A DNA stretch of 64,000 nt from Phallusia mammillata (GCA_003260075.1 QLIY01000025.1:186309-250308); one strand, 5' to 3'; positions 35,828 to 48,362 are shown, numbered from the stretch's first letter. Made by a program: numbers and translations. Notes: a model not told the origin generated them from the letters alone.

Positions 35828-38328
35828 CTACACCGCAATTGGATCACTGGTTTGGTACTCATACACGGTATTTTCAGAACAACTAAAGCGTACGGATTTA
35901 CAATGGCACTGGTTCAACGCTGAACCGCGGCAGTCATTTTGAGATTCTTTCTCCGCCTGATAACTGTCACTAGGTACAACAGTTATCTCCCGTACCGCAG
36001 GAGTCGGCTTGGAAACTTTAGTGTCTGTTGGGGGTCGATGAAATTTTGAAGTATTCGGTCTCGTCTTGCATGGCTCAAAATGTTCACCCACAACACCCAA
36101 AGGCCCTTCATCGAATGTGACCCATCCTCTGCTGCCGGCACGGGATGTCGACACGCGGGTCGTAACACTAGGTGGCGTGCGCGGGCGGTCAGCCCGAATT
36201 TGTGGGTTGCATCGACGTTGAGGCACTCGTGAACCTACTTGCCGTTTCATGCGAGGTGTGTTGGGCACTGTTCCCTGTTTCGGGGGACTTACGGTTAATT
36301 TTCGACTCCTGGTAGCTCCAGAAAAAAACAGAGTAGGAGCCGATCCGCTGCGAAAGGTCCGGCTCATTGGAGGGCTGGTATTCGGAGGAACCGGTTCTGA
36401 CTGGATCCTGGAACGAGCGCCAGTGTTCCTCTGACCTAACAGTTTACCAGTAAACGTAAGTTTGCATAAATTAAATAAGCTATTGCTGCCAGGCGTAATG
36501 TATCAACGAGTATTGCTCTTTCAGCAGTGTTATTATCGACGTTTCGACGAAGAGCAATACTCGTAAGCTTGCATGTTTTACGCGTTGCCTGTAGGTGAAA
36601 GTTTCAAGCGCACAAAGGTGGTAATAACTAACCTGACACACGCCAAGGCCTTCGTTCAGCTGGAAAAAGCTGGTTCGCTGTGTCTGAAGCAAGTTCATAG
36701 CAACGTTTAACTTCGTTAGGACGATAAGCCACAAAATCGCTTGAACCCATTTCGTCTGTTCGGAAAGAAAACTCTCTGCCAGGCAGACTACGTGGTCTTC
36801 CAAGCAGGCGTTTTTCGTTCGTTGGTGGTGCAAAGGCGTCATCCTCGTATATTTTGTATGCGAGAGTCCCATAGAAAGGCGAGGGCATTCCTCCAAGAGG
36901 GGGAGCAGTAGCGGGCTTTGAAGGTAATCTGTACGCTGGATGAGTCACGTGATGTAATGATATTGACGAAAGTAGTGACTTATCTTCTTCGCCTTCAAAG
37001 TTCTGATAATTGTAGCATTTGTTAAGGTATGATTAAACAAGCTGGGCAAATTTAGCTTATGCACGCCAAGGTCTATATTAAAAGGCTCATAAGATTGACT
37101 GTTTTACTTTCCATATTTGGCAGGGTTTTTATGGTTGGTTTCTTTCTGATGCATGGGCAAGTAAAAGACACAGACAATGTGCTGCTATTGACGGTTTCTT
37201 TAAACTTCGAACAGTTGCTCAATTGCGACCATTGTTTTAGATTTTGGCAATCAGAGTATTGGGCAGGGCAAATTATAATCACTGCTTAGGGACTTCAAAT
37301 TGCAAAGATATAAAACGTTGCTTTCATTATTTCTTCATAGGCCAATTAGTATTGACGCCGCAGGGAAATGATACCAAACAAAAATCAAGAATTGATGACA
37401 ACACGTAGGCTACCCTAAAATGCTTTCTCATCAAACATAGGTTAAAGGGGCGGGATTTCTTCCATTGGTCTGTAGTGCCACGTTTTTAACCAATTGAGCA
37501 CAAGTTCAACAGTTCATTACAGCAAAGCTGTTTTGAACGTCAGAAGCCTTCTCTTTTTTGTTTAAACTAAACCACTAAGTTGTAAGAGTGGTAGCACTTA
37601 TCTACTAAACTCCGTTGGCGCTAGTGATGTGCGCAGGGTGAAAATTTCGCGTAAACGAAGTGCGTGTTTAAATAAATTACCATAACAAAGTTTGAAGATG
37701 CCATGTGTGACTATCTTGGATTTGGTCCACCCACCTTGTTAACCATCATTTGAGCATTGTCGTTCCTAATGCAACGAAGTTTTTCCAGCTTTTCTTTGCA
37801 AACTAACAGCGCCCGTTGCTCCAGCCGAGTGCGCTGTGTTGGTGACCGGCGTGAACGAGTATTTGCTAAATTCATTTAAGACTTCTCATTATTTAATTTA
37901 GTTGCACTACTCAAGCAAAAAAATATTAACTTATTTCTCCGTGTGGACTGTTTACCACGCCAATTGTTCGTGTCAAAATCTGGCCCTTGCACACATAGGC
38001 GGGGGGGGGGATATTAACTTGTTTCTCCGTGTACCACGCCAATTGTTCGTGTCAAAATCTGGCCCTTGCACACATAGGCTATTCGTTTAATAGGATATTA
38101 GGACAATTACACTCACTTTCGGGTGAAGACCTCAGATTTCGAGCAAAGGCACTGCAGCACTGTCGGACATCATGCACATTTCGTGAGGATCCAATAACGT
38201 GATCAGGATAAGAATTGCGCAACAAACCAAGTCGTCGCTGGGGACGAAGTTGGTTATCATGCGACAAGCTCAGCGACATGAACAAAATTGTTTTTGACCT
38301 CTTGTAAATAGAGCTTACCGCTTCTAGA
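35828..38328 (-). CDS. Unrecognised basic protein with C-terminal RVxF-like motif (5' end missing)
   Basis: Four exons join in frame: A 38328-38117, B 37865-37735, C 37002-36633, D 36435-35828. They give 439 visible residues and a stop. Exon B encodes a Lys/Arg/Glu-rich helix (RTRLEQRALLVCKEKLEKLR) that may form a coiled coil. Exons C and D are Pro/Arg/Ser-rich. The C-terminus holds KSVRFS followed by VYEYQTSDP; K-S-V-R-F fits the RVxF docking motif used by protein phosphatase 1 partners, so a PP1-binding role is possible. No catalytic domain is visible and I do not recognise the family. Exon A begins at acceptor CATTTCAG in phase 2; a frame at 38666-38518 ending TTTC/GTGTTG could be the upstream exon. 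A and B are duplicated at 39054-39568. Confidence 0.6.
36476..36570. repeat. Small inverted-repeat element in intron
   Basis: It begins AAGCTATTGCTGCCAGGC like the copy at 17765 and contains an inverted pair, ACGAGTATTGCTCTT (about 36510-36524) and AAGAGCAATACTCGT (about 36548-36562), with CGACGTTTCGACG between them. It sits in the intron between exons C and D of the RVxF gene. Confidence 0.6.
37003..37734. other. Intron B-C of the RVxF gene
   Basis: A 732-base intron bounded by donor AAG/GTGGGT and acceptor TTATCAG. No coding content or known repeat seen inside. The left edge of the 1.3-kb duplication lies at about 37681. Confidence 0.5.
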
Positions 38329-39000
38329 CTGAAATGTGTACCACATTAGATTCCAAACAACATTGGTTACAACACAACTGATAGAGCGACTGACCAGCAA
38401 CCTTAAAATTCGTATTTCTTACAAAGCCGAGTTAAATTTTCCTGAAATTGGCCTTCGGCATTGTAACAACTTGCAACATACAACAAATTCGTGTTTATGT
38501 AGCAACACGAAACTTTCAAGTGTTTTCGCCGACAAACGAAAGTGTATTCCGACAGCAAAACGGCAACTTGTTCGCGCACTGATTGCTCGCACATAATGCC
38601 CGTTGTCGTATCATAATGAGGACTGAGCCGACGCACTTGACTGGAGCACTTTCGAATTTGTAGCATAATAGACTGTGAATAGTTTGGCCCGACACTCGAC
38701 CGCTGTCAGTCAGTCCCCCCACTCCTTCCTTCCGCTGTAACCAATCAACTTCGTGATCAATATGCAAGTATATGGTGAGGAGTCAGCAAAAAATCAAATG
38801 ATACCATATTTGATTACCCAATATGTGATAAGTTTAAGAACGCCCCTAAAATCGGCACCGGTCAAATCAAACGTTGGGTATGGAGCATTTAGCAAGGGAA
38901 AAATGCAAATGATCTGCAATTGAAAACTGAGTACAAGCAGCAAATCATAAAACCGTATGCCTAATTGAATGGTATTGATTTTGTAGCCACTACTTTAATC
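37681..39000. repeat. Tandem duplication, copy 1
   Basis: Nearly identical to 39001-40285 in direct orientation, starting CATAACAAAGTTTGAAGATG and ending GTAGCCACTACTTTAATC. It carries exons A and B of the RVxF gene. Copy 1 has an extra stretch of about 80 bases at 38001-38080 that is itself a duplicated flank behind a G run. Copy 2 has a separate insertion of about 50 bases near 40026-40075. Confidence 0.9.
37920..38080. repeat. Duplicated flank with 10-G junction
   Basis: The segment from ATATTAACTT through GCACACATAGG occurs at 37922-37999 and again at 38011-38078, separated by GGGGGGGGGG (38001-38010). The second copy lacks the words TGGACTGTTT. The uninterrupted version is seen once in copy 2 (39241-39318). 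Confidence 0.85.
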
Positions 39001-40285
39001 ATAACAAAGTTTGAAGATGCCATGTGTGACTATCTTGGATTTGGTCCACCCACCTTGTTAACCATCATTTGAGCATTGTCGTTCCTAATGCAACGAAGTT
39101 TTTCCAGCTTTTCTTTGCAAACTAACAGCGCCCGTTGCTCCAGCCGAGTGCGCTGTGTTGGTGACCGGCGTGAACGAGTATTTGCTAAATTCATTTAAGA
39201 CTTCTCATTATTTAATTTAGTTGCACTACTCAAGCAAAAAAATATTAACTTATTTCTCCGTGTGGACTGTTTACCACGCCAATTGTTCGTGTCAAAATCT
39301 GGCCCTTGCACACATAGGCTATTCGTTTAATAGGATATTAGGACAATTACACTCACTTTCGGGTGAAGACCTCAGATTTCGAGCAAAGGCACTGCAGCAC
39401 TGTCGGACATCATGCACATTTCGTGAGGATCCAATAACGTGATCAGGATAAGAATTGCGCAACAAACCAAGTCGTCGCTGGGGACGAAGTTGGTTATCAT
39501 GCGACAAGCTCAGCGACATGAACAAAATTGTTTTTGACCTCTTGTAAATAGAGCTTACCGCTTCTAGACTGAAATGTGTACCACATTAGATTCCAAACAA
39601 CAACATTGGTTACAACACAACTGATAGAGCGACTGACCAGCAACCTTAAAATTCGTATTTCTTACAAAGCCGAGTTAAATTTTCCTGAAATTGGCCTTCG
39701 GCATTGTAACAACTTGCAACATACAACAAATTCGTGTTTATGTAGCAACACGAAACTTTCAAGTGTTTTCGCCGACAAACGAAAGTGTATTCCGACAGCA
39801 AAACGGCAACTTGTTCGCGCACTGATTGCTCGCACATAATGCCCGTTGTCGTATCATAATGAGGACTGAGCCGACGCACTTGACTGGAGCACTTTCGAAT
39901 TTGTAGCATAATAGACTGTGAATAGTTTGGCCCGACACTCGACCGCTGTCAGTCAGTCCCCCCACTCCTTCCTTCCGCTGTAACCAATCAACTTCGTGAT
40001 CAATATGCAAGTACATGGTGAGGAGTAACATACCAGCCAACATAGCACGCGACTAGAGTGTTGCAGAACAGCAAAAATCAAATGATACCATATTTGATTA
40101 CCCAATATGTGATAAGTTTAAGAACGCCCCTAAAATCGGCACCGGTCAAATCAAACGTTGGGTATGGAGCATTTAGCAAGGGAAAAATGCAAATGATCTG
40201 CAATTGAAAACTGAGTACAAGCAGCAAATCATAAAACCGTATGCCTAATTGAATGGTATTGATTTTGTAGCCACTACTTTAATCC
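39001..40285. repeat. Tandem duplication, copy 2
   Basis: The second copy of the 1.3-kb unit. The sequences match almost base for base over long stretches, so the duplication is very young, allelic or an assembly product. Confidence 0.9.
39054..39568 (-). pseudogene. Second copy of exons A and B of the RVxF gene
   Basis: Exon A copy 39568-39357 (212 nt) and exon B copy 39184-39054 (131 nt) keep all splice signals and the frame. Exon B ends in phase 0 and exon A begins needing phase 2, so splicing B of this copy onto A of the downstream copy would shift the frame. Only one copy can therefore be used per transcript. Alternatively one copy is an assembly duplicate. Confidence 0.6.
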
Positions 40286-40554
40286 ATTCCAGAGTGAAAA
40301 CAATAACTGACAAAAAGGATGAAAGAAAGAATACAACATTTGTTGCAGTAATGCATGCCAGATGCATTCACATTGTTTAAGGTAGAAACTTTGGCTGTGA
40401 AAACAAGAGCAGGACCAAGACTACCTGTCTTTTGGGACTAATTAGTAAGTCAAAAAAGAAGTTAGGCACATTCCTGTTGTGTTGGAGAGAAAATTTGCAA
40501 AAAATAAAAAAGGGATGTATCAACGATATCCCATATCTTGAACAACATGCTTCG

Positions 40555-42861
40555 TCACGTTTCTGTCTCTTCTTTTTCTGCCGCAGGTCCAGTTGTTTGT
40601 TTCTCCGATTTTAACTGGGCTCGGGCCCCAAACCCACCTCTACCTGGGTCAAAGTCCATCCTGTATTCATCCCTGACCTGAACAGTAAAATATGTTGTAA
40701 CCGGCCCCAAGGAAAACTATGTACTTACATCTCTGTTGTGCAAACAGTTGAAGAAATCAGGAACACAAATTTAGTACCCACCTGTCCACCACGTTTACCC
40801 CTGCCATATTGCCTCCCTTCTTTAAACCCAGCATCCCAATCAGTTCTTACAACCCTGTCATCAAGACGTGTTCCATTAATATAACGCATTGCATCCTCTG
40901 CTGATGAACGTTCCATGTACCTAAATGATAGTTACAGGTAACACTTGATATTTTGAAACATAAAAGAAACAACATTAAAACAAAATTCAACACTCACTCA
41001 ACAAAGCAAAATCCACATGGAGTCTTCTTGAATTTGTCAAGTCCCATAACTAAACGTTTTAGATCTCCACATTTTGAAAACAATTCGTGTATTTGTTCCT
41101 CAGTGGTGTAATATGACAAATTTCCAACATAAAGTGTGTTTGAGTTGCGTAGAAGATTTTCCTGGTCGTTACGACTTCCCTAAAAAGTATTGTTGTTGTT
41201 TTGAAATTTCTTGACAATTTTAAAAACACAACTAAAATCACAACGAACTAAAAATTCTAATCACATAATACTTAATGCAATATGCTCCATTTTCAATTTA
41301 CAAGCTTTTGTATTCAAACACCACCACAAAAATAAAAAATAATATTGTAATCACACTTAAATGCAAAAAATGTTTTGGCAATAAAATGAGTTGCATTTGT
41401 TGGTATTTTAATCTTTTTATTAGCATTTGTTCATTTTTGTGAGTATTGTCACCCTTAATTTGGTTTTCAGGCTGGGTTCCTGGATTTCAGAAATTCATTA
41501 AACCACAGATCTGGTGGGCCCATCAGCCTTGCTGTTTACAGCATAAAAGACAAGGTAAATGGGATTGCTGTGTTGAAACAACATGAACCAAACCCTTTAA
41601 TTATATTAATAAATATAGTTAATTGGGTTGTCCTTGGACACTGAAGAAAATCCCATCTAAACTAACGTTAATGGTTGCTTTTCCTCCGAAATTCCAAGTG
41701 GCACCCATTTGAGAACCACTGGTATTATTCTTTTTCAGCGTTATGACTAACTAATGTACAGACATACAGCTAAATTTCAAATAACAAAAACATTGTCATG
41801 TGTTTCTGGTTAAGGTCAAGGTTTTCACTGCTGTTCCATGCCTCATGTTGTATAGCAACAGGTTTTGAGACATGGCTTGTATTGCACAGTGCCTAGTTCT
41901 GCGGCACATCTTAGTTGTACAGTATTTCAACACATAATTTAGACCTGTGAGCTCAAATAATGGGTCGACCCAGCTAAATTTTTCCAAAAGGAAAAAAGAC
42001 CTTTCTAATTTTTTTTGCATTATAGCATGTTTTAAAACCAAAAAGAGGAGTAAACATAAAACATCTATTTGAGGAAGACAGGGTGAAACATGGATCAAAC
42101 TAAAAGTTACAAAATAACTTGAAGTTCTTGCATGTACAAACCAACAAGGTGTGAAACTCTACAGAATATGGCTGTTTTTACAGTTTTGCATTTACGGGCC
42201 TGTTGGTAAACTGCTGGGAAAAGAAAAAACAAAAAGATTACAGGTTTCCGTTGACCAGGAAAGAAGACTCATAATACAACAAGCATGAATTATCTTTATA
42301 TGTTCCCATTTTATGTATTTTCTGCTGAAATGCTAAAAACTTGGCTCATCTACATAGAAAAATCTTTAAAATTGGTTTAGCGCCCCGAAAGGATTAAAAT
42401 TATTCTCTATCTTCACCACAAAATATTTGAAAACCAAATCATCATGCAGTTTAACATTATGACATGTTTTTCTTTAATTTTGATTTATACAAATAATTCC
42501 ACATTTTAATCTGAAAAAATGTGTGCTAATGTTTGTGGGGATTGTTTCATTTCATACAATGACAAAAATATAAAACTAAATTATTTTTTCTTGTTTACAT
42601 CTTTCTCATGTCTGTGGGTTTGTGGACAGAGGACACTTGACACACAACAACTGAGATATGTGTGATTGTGAAAAGATATTTATATATTTTCGTTCTAAAA
42701 CATATTTGTATATATCTACAACTCAATGAGTTATTTTCGACCTTGAAATCAAGATTAAAAGATCAAACCTTGAAATGTTGATCGCGGTAAGCGGTTAAAT
42801 CACACCCTGGATCTTTCAACAGTGGTCGAAGAATAACATCCTGAGTGGGATCAAAAGTCAT
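40555..42861 (-). CDS. NCBP2: Nuclear cap-binding protein subunit 2 (CBP20)
   Basis: The small subunit of the nuclear cap-binding complex, which with NCBP1 binds the m7G cap of new RNA and promotes splicing and export. Four exons: 42861-42769, 41179-40998, 40920-40782, 40677-40555, giving 178 residues (human protein 156). The single RRM shows RNP2 LYVGNL (47-52) and RNP1 GFCFVEY (87-93). The two cap-stacking tyrosines of the human protein (Y20, Y43) correspond to Y25 (AYRDQHF) and Y48. The signature [10 protein letters not shown], then RTDWDAGF and [14 protein letters not shown] are all present. The N-terminus and Lys/Glu-rich C-terminus diverge and run longer. It is divergent from the RHO gene; the sequence around its start codon is a CpG-rich pocket. 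Confidence 0.96.
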
Positions 42862-43192
42862 TGTCCTGCTTTAATCTCAAAGTAGGAACGTAAAAACAAT
42901 TTTAGTTTGCGAATATTGCGATGAAGTAAACACATTCACATCGACGCGCTTGTGTCAAAATCATAAATTTCTGAAAGCGCCGCTAAACGAAATTCGTGTT
43001 TCTTACGTATACTCAAAAGTTAAATCAGTTTTGTATTTTTCTAATAATTTCAGTTAATAAAGATTGACCTAATCATTGACAAAAGTATCAAGATCACCTA
43101 AAAAATGTTATTATCAGCACATATTTTGAGGCAAAAATATGTTTCGTCATGTTCTGTTTATCCAAGAACATTATACCTAAAACTATATAAAC

Positions 43193-43614
43193 CAGTGGTT
43201 CCCAACCTGGTGTTCGCGGACCCCCAAGGGGTCCATGAGATGGTTTCAAGGGGTCCGTGGAGGCAAACAATTGGAGTAGCATTAACAAGTGTACAATATT
43301 TTAAGTTCCCAAACCGTTTTTACAATCCTGTGACATCACAACACACATTAACAACAGAACTTATTGTGGTTTGTTTCAAGTATTGTACACCAGAAAATGT
43401 ATCTCTCTGTTGCATTGACTGCTACAGTACAGAACTTTATTGAGATTGAGGGACTGTGAAGGTTGATCGAAATTCTGCCCTGATAAGCGAAAGTATAATA
43501 ACGTACGAATGCAGGAAACAAAAAAACATAACAAGACTAAATAGCGTTGGGGGTCCGCGGACCTATAAAATTTATAAAAGGGGTCCGTGACTACAAAAAG
43601 GTTGGGAACCACTG
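43193..43614. mobile_element. Non-autonomous hAT MITE
   Basis: The terminal inverted repeats CAGTGGTTCCCAACCTGG and AAGGTTGGGAACCACTG are typical of hAT elements, followed inside by GGGGTCCG/CGGACCCC-type subrepeats. An exact 8-bp target duplication, ATATAAAC, flanks it (43185-43192 and 43615-43622). At 422 bp it carries no transposase. It lies between NCBP2 and the RHO gene. Confidence 0.92.
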
Positions 43615-44226
43615 ATATAAACTAAGTAAAAGTCAGAGCCAGTATTTTTTTGCTTAGATTGCTCAAAACCGTGCAAAGTGTGCATATATAAACTAAGTTA
43701 ATTACAGACTTATCTGGAATATCATAATGCAAGTGACAACACATTCGAATGGGAATGAGTCCATATACCAGTATCCAGTTGTCAAAGTTTCATTGCAAGC
43801 CCGCACGGGCGTTAAACCATTTTTCTCTAGGTTAGAGCAATATCGCCCAGGTTTCTTGCTCAGAGGAACACCAGAGGTCGAAATGGGATTGGAATCTACA
43901 ACCTTGTTAACACACGTCGGTTAATTTCAACTTGTTTCAGTAAACTTTCATACTTGTTTGTGGATAAGTTTTGTGTGCCTTGTGCGAAACATAGTTATTA
44001 ACACATGTTGGACAAACAGAAAAAATCTGTGTCGAAAACACAAATATTCCAGCAGCCACAGTGTACTAGCTTCACAACCATTATCTTATAACCACATGTA
44101 AGATCCAATAATAACACAAACTTTAAAACTATTGCGATGCCGATGCGCAACTTTTGTTTTCGAATCGCTGACCGTCACCCGAAGCTAAACCGGATGATTC
44201 ATTCTTTACAAGCTCGGCCCTAAACG

Positions 44227-44386
44227 TGACGTAAGCTGTACGCGATTGGCTAACATTTTTAGACTGCATTGCTTCCGCCTATATAAGATTGTGTCCGTGT
44301 GTGTTTGTTATGGTCTGTTCGTGGTTACAGCAGGTGTATTTTTGCCAACTTTACCAGGTTGTAGTTGCTGGACTTTTCAATTGAAG
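44227..44386 (+). promoter_or_regulatory. RHO gene promoter and first non-coding exon
   Basis: TGACGTAA (CRE-like, about 44227), ATTGG (inverted CCAAT, about 44245) and TATATAAG (44280-44287) are correctly ordered in a CpG-rich pocket. A donor GAAG/GTATAC at 44387 and an acceptor GATACAG ending at 44492 suggest a 5' UTR exon of about 44310-44386, spliced to the exon holding the start codon. Confidence 0.5.
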
Positions 44387-44519
44387 GTATACAAGAGACA
44401 GAGTGTTTTAATGCAACATTGATAGGCTGACAATATATTCGTGTGCTGCAAGTGCAAATAGAAAACAAAAATTTTCAATATTTTTGATACAGACCTTTTG
44501 AAAACAAAACATTTGGTAA

Positions 44520-45305
<786 letters not shown>

Positions 45306-45371
45306 TGAGTATTCAATGATGAATCATTTCTTTATTACAGATCAAATAGCATTATGCCTAACTGGGTTTGG

Positions 45372-45579
45372 CAGCTTTTGTAACGAGTTGTGTGACAATG
45401 TTTGGTCATGCTTTGTGATGTGCGTTTCAGCACATATATGGTGAAAAATGTGTAACTTTTAATTGCCAACCCCCCCCCCGCAGCTTTTGTAACGAGTTGT
45501 GTGACAATGTTTGGTCATGCTTTGTGACGTGCGTTTCAGCACAAATATAGTGAAAAATGTGTAACTTTTAATTGCCAAT
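45372..45579. repeat. 98-bp direct duplication with 10-C junction
   Basis: CAGCTTTTGTAACGAGTTG to AATTGCCAA occurs at 45372-45469 and again from 45481, joined by ten C (45470-45479) and a G. The copies differ at a few positions (for example GATGTGCG versus GACGTGCG). Confidence 0.93.
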
Positions 45580-46736
45580 TTTTACACTGTAATGAAAAGT
45601 TTAAACATTCTGTCTTCCACGTGTCTAGTTTTACTTTCCACACTCTTTTATTGAATAGTTTTATAGAGCAAGCCATACATTTAAACTCACTTATATCATT
45701 TGTGTACTTCTAGTGATTCCATTTTCTGTGGTGTTTTAGACTTGACATGTGAATGAGATTATTTTACACCCTCAGTACTTTGCGTGTAGTTGTTACTTTG
45801 CCAACTTTTTTACAGCAGTCAAGTGGTATAACACACAGTTCTGTTTAGTAATAAGTTTACGTCAATCAATATGTGCTTTACTCATTGTTCTTCACTAACT
45901 TATGCTCGCTACACAAGTTGCTTTTCCTTGTAGAAATTATTAATTTACTAATTGTTAACTTTAACCATACCCAAACAGTTTACCATTTTTGAATATAACA
46001 GTTTCTCATGCAGATATATTATATGACCCCTAGCAATAAACATATTCGAGTGCAACTTTTTTGTTTCAGTACAGCCTTAATGTTATTTGTTGTTTTGTTT
46101 ATATGTTCCACTATGGTGTTTAGCCTTACTGTTCAAAACTGTTTTATTGTTATGTAAGTTATTCACAGACATCTATTTATTTCCCAAATCAACTAAATCA
46201 TTATGGCATAAAAGTTAGGTGGTGCCATATTAAGCTGACACTGTTGGACATCCAGGCTGTTGTAAGTGTTTTTCTCTTTGTTTTTGCTGTTTTTTGGCGC
46301 ACTTAAACTTTGCAATAAACTTCTTTACAACCAGTGTACTGATGACTCAAAAATTGACCTACATCAATTTTATGCCTGAGAGGGTCATGCATAACAAATT
46401 GGTTGAATGCTTTAAGTCTACCTATTTCATTTGATTGAAGTACCAAAAACCTTTCTTTTTTCTAAAGAGAGGCAAACTAGTGAACGAACGAGCTGCTGTG
46501 TTCATGTTTTAAGCAAAATTACACGACAACACATAAGAAATAGGTGCTGGGAGAACTGAAGCACTGGCAAGCAAAACCATACAATGGGAAACACATTATA
46601 ATTTATGTCTTGCATTGTGGCAAGACCAGATAAAACATGGTAATTTGGTAAGCTTTAGTTTGCAACTGCACACAAGAACAGGGTTTGACATAAAATTATT
46701 CATTGGTTGACCAGGTTTCTGCATTCTTATTATTTC

Positions 46737-46978
46737 AATCTAAACAATTTTATTATCTATGACTTATACACAACAAGCAATTTTGAAACAAACATAAATG
46801 CATGCATTTATGCCTCTTGCTGGGCAGCTGATATTTAAATGTACTGACTAAACCCCCCCCCCAATCTAAACAATTTTATTATCTATGACTTATACACAAC
46901 AAGCAATTTTAAAGCAAACATAAATGAATGCATTTAAGCCTCTTGCTGGGCAGCTGATATTTAAATGTACTGACTAAC
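46737..46978. repeat. 116-bp direct duplication with 10-C junction
   Basis: AATCTAAACAATTTTATTAT to GTACTGACTAA is repeated at 46737-46852 and 46863-46978, separated by ten C. There are a few substitutions between copies (TTTTGAAACAAAC versus TTTTAAAGCAAAC). Confidence 0.93.
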
Positions 46979-47231
46979 ATTAGTTAAATATGCATGGTAT
47001 TCAAGTGCATCTTTTAACTTCTTTGGGTAAAAATATAAAGCACAGGCCTTAGGTGTAGAAATAGGTTTTAAAAATAAAAAGTGTATCAGATTGTTGTGGT
47101 TTATGGAGTTTAAAGTCTTTTATGAACATGAAGATTGTGTACACAGTGACACCATACAGACACACTATGCGTACCACCAGTCACAAGACAATGACAGGAA
47201 AATGGATGGACAAAAACTTACAGAAACTTTT

Positions 47232-47457
47232 TACAGGATACTTAAAAGATAAAAACTTTTGGACCATACAGTGTTTCGTACATGATACAATGGAAGCTAT
47301 GGGCTAATGATGTTACCAGTTTAGTACCATTACAAGTAACCCCCCCCCCTACAGGATACTTAAAAGATAAAAACTTTTGGACCATACAGTGTTTCGTTCA
47401 TGATACAATGGAAGCTATGGGCTAATGATGTTACCAGTTCAGTACCATTACGAGTAC
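47232..47457. repeat. 108-bp direct duplication with 10-C junction
   Basis: TACAGGATACTTAAAAGATA to CCATTAC(A/G)AGTA occurs at 47232-47339 and 47350-47457, joined by ten C (47340-47349). A second run of eleven C follows at 47457-47467. Confidence 0.93.
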
Positions 47458-47467
47458 CCCCCCCCCC

Positions 47468-47895
47468 GAAAATGCAATCATTTATTCAGTATTATGCATT
47501 TGTTGAACTTGTCTGTGTCTCCATGCTTTTGAACACTTCTGTACAGTTTATGTGTGGTGTATTTTTTTATTATTTCTGCGTGCAGATGCAAGTGCTTAAT
47601 TAGCTTTTGACAGCTACAGTTCAAATCCTGTTGTGATCTGGAACTGCCTCTGTTTGCTTCCTTGGTGTGCACTTGCGATTTTAAGGGGATTTGCAATCAG
47701 ATGACAATGATATTGCATGTCTTTCCAACCTCCCCCCCCCCCTGTAGCTGTCAAAAGCTAATTAAGCACTTGCATCTGCACGCAGAAATGATAAAAAAAT
47801 ACACCACACATTAACTGTACAGAAGTGTTCAAAAGCATGGAGACGCAGACAAGTTCAACAAATGCATAATACTGAATAAATGATTGCATTTTCCC
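47468..47895. repeat. Inverted duplication with C-run junctions
   Basis: About 155 bases starting GAAAATGCAATCATTTATTC (47468-47623) reappear as the reverse complement at 47743-47895, with few differences. Eleven C precede each arm (47457-47467 and 47732-47742). The loop is 47624-47731. Confidence 0.92.
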
Positions 47896-48069
47896 AATAG
47901 ATGAAACTCTTGTTATGCAGCAAAACAAAATTTTGTCTCTGTGTGTAATGAAAAATCAGGCAAACAACAGTGAAATACTGCCAGTGGAAGCTGTTGATTT
48001 GAAGTGGATTGCTTATTACTTGATCTCTGATGACTTTGGGCTGGATGGAGTCATGGGTGTTGTAATACG

Positions 48070-48318
48070 AGATGAGGGAGCGGACCCATATTCACGTGAC
48101 AGCTAAAACAGAGAGATAGAAAATAAAATCACACACACAGTTCCATCCACTGCAGATTGGCTAAACAGATAATTTGACATGTGTTTATACCCCCCCCCCG
48201 AGATGAGGGAGCGGACCCATATTCACGTGACAGCTAAAACAGAGAGACAGAAAAAAATATCACACACAGTTCCATCCACTGCAAATTGGCTAAACAGATA
48301 ATGTTACATGTGTTTATG
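48070..48318. repeat. 120-bp direct duplication with 10-C junction
   Basis: GAGATGAGGGAGCGGACCC to ACATGTGTTTAT is present at 48070-48189 and 48200-48318, with ten C between (48190-48199). Small indels and substitutions distinguish the copies. Confidence 0.93.
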
Positions 48319-48362
48319 TCCAAACAAAACACTTTATTTATTTTGTTCTTACTGGCAGTTCA

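Larger units (their letters stand above)
45306..48362. other. RHO 3' UTR and intergenic spacer with duplicated blocks
   Basis: No coding exon seen. AATAAA at 46035-46040 and 46314-46319 are candidate polyadenylation signals for the RHO transcript. AATAAA on the minus strand (48338-48333) would serve the lipase gene, whose stop codon is only 25 bases upstream. The spacer is dominated by five duplication events with C-run junctions, listed separately. Confidence 0.5.
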
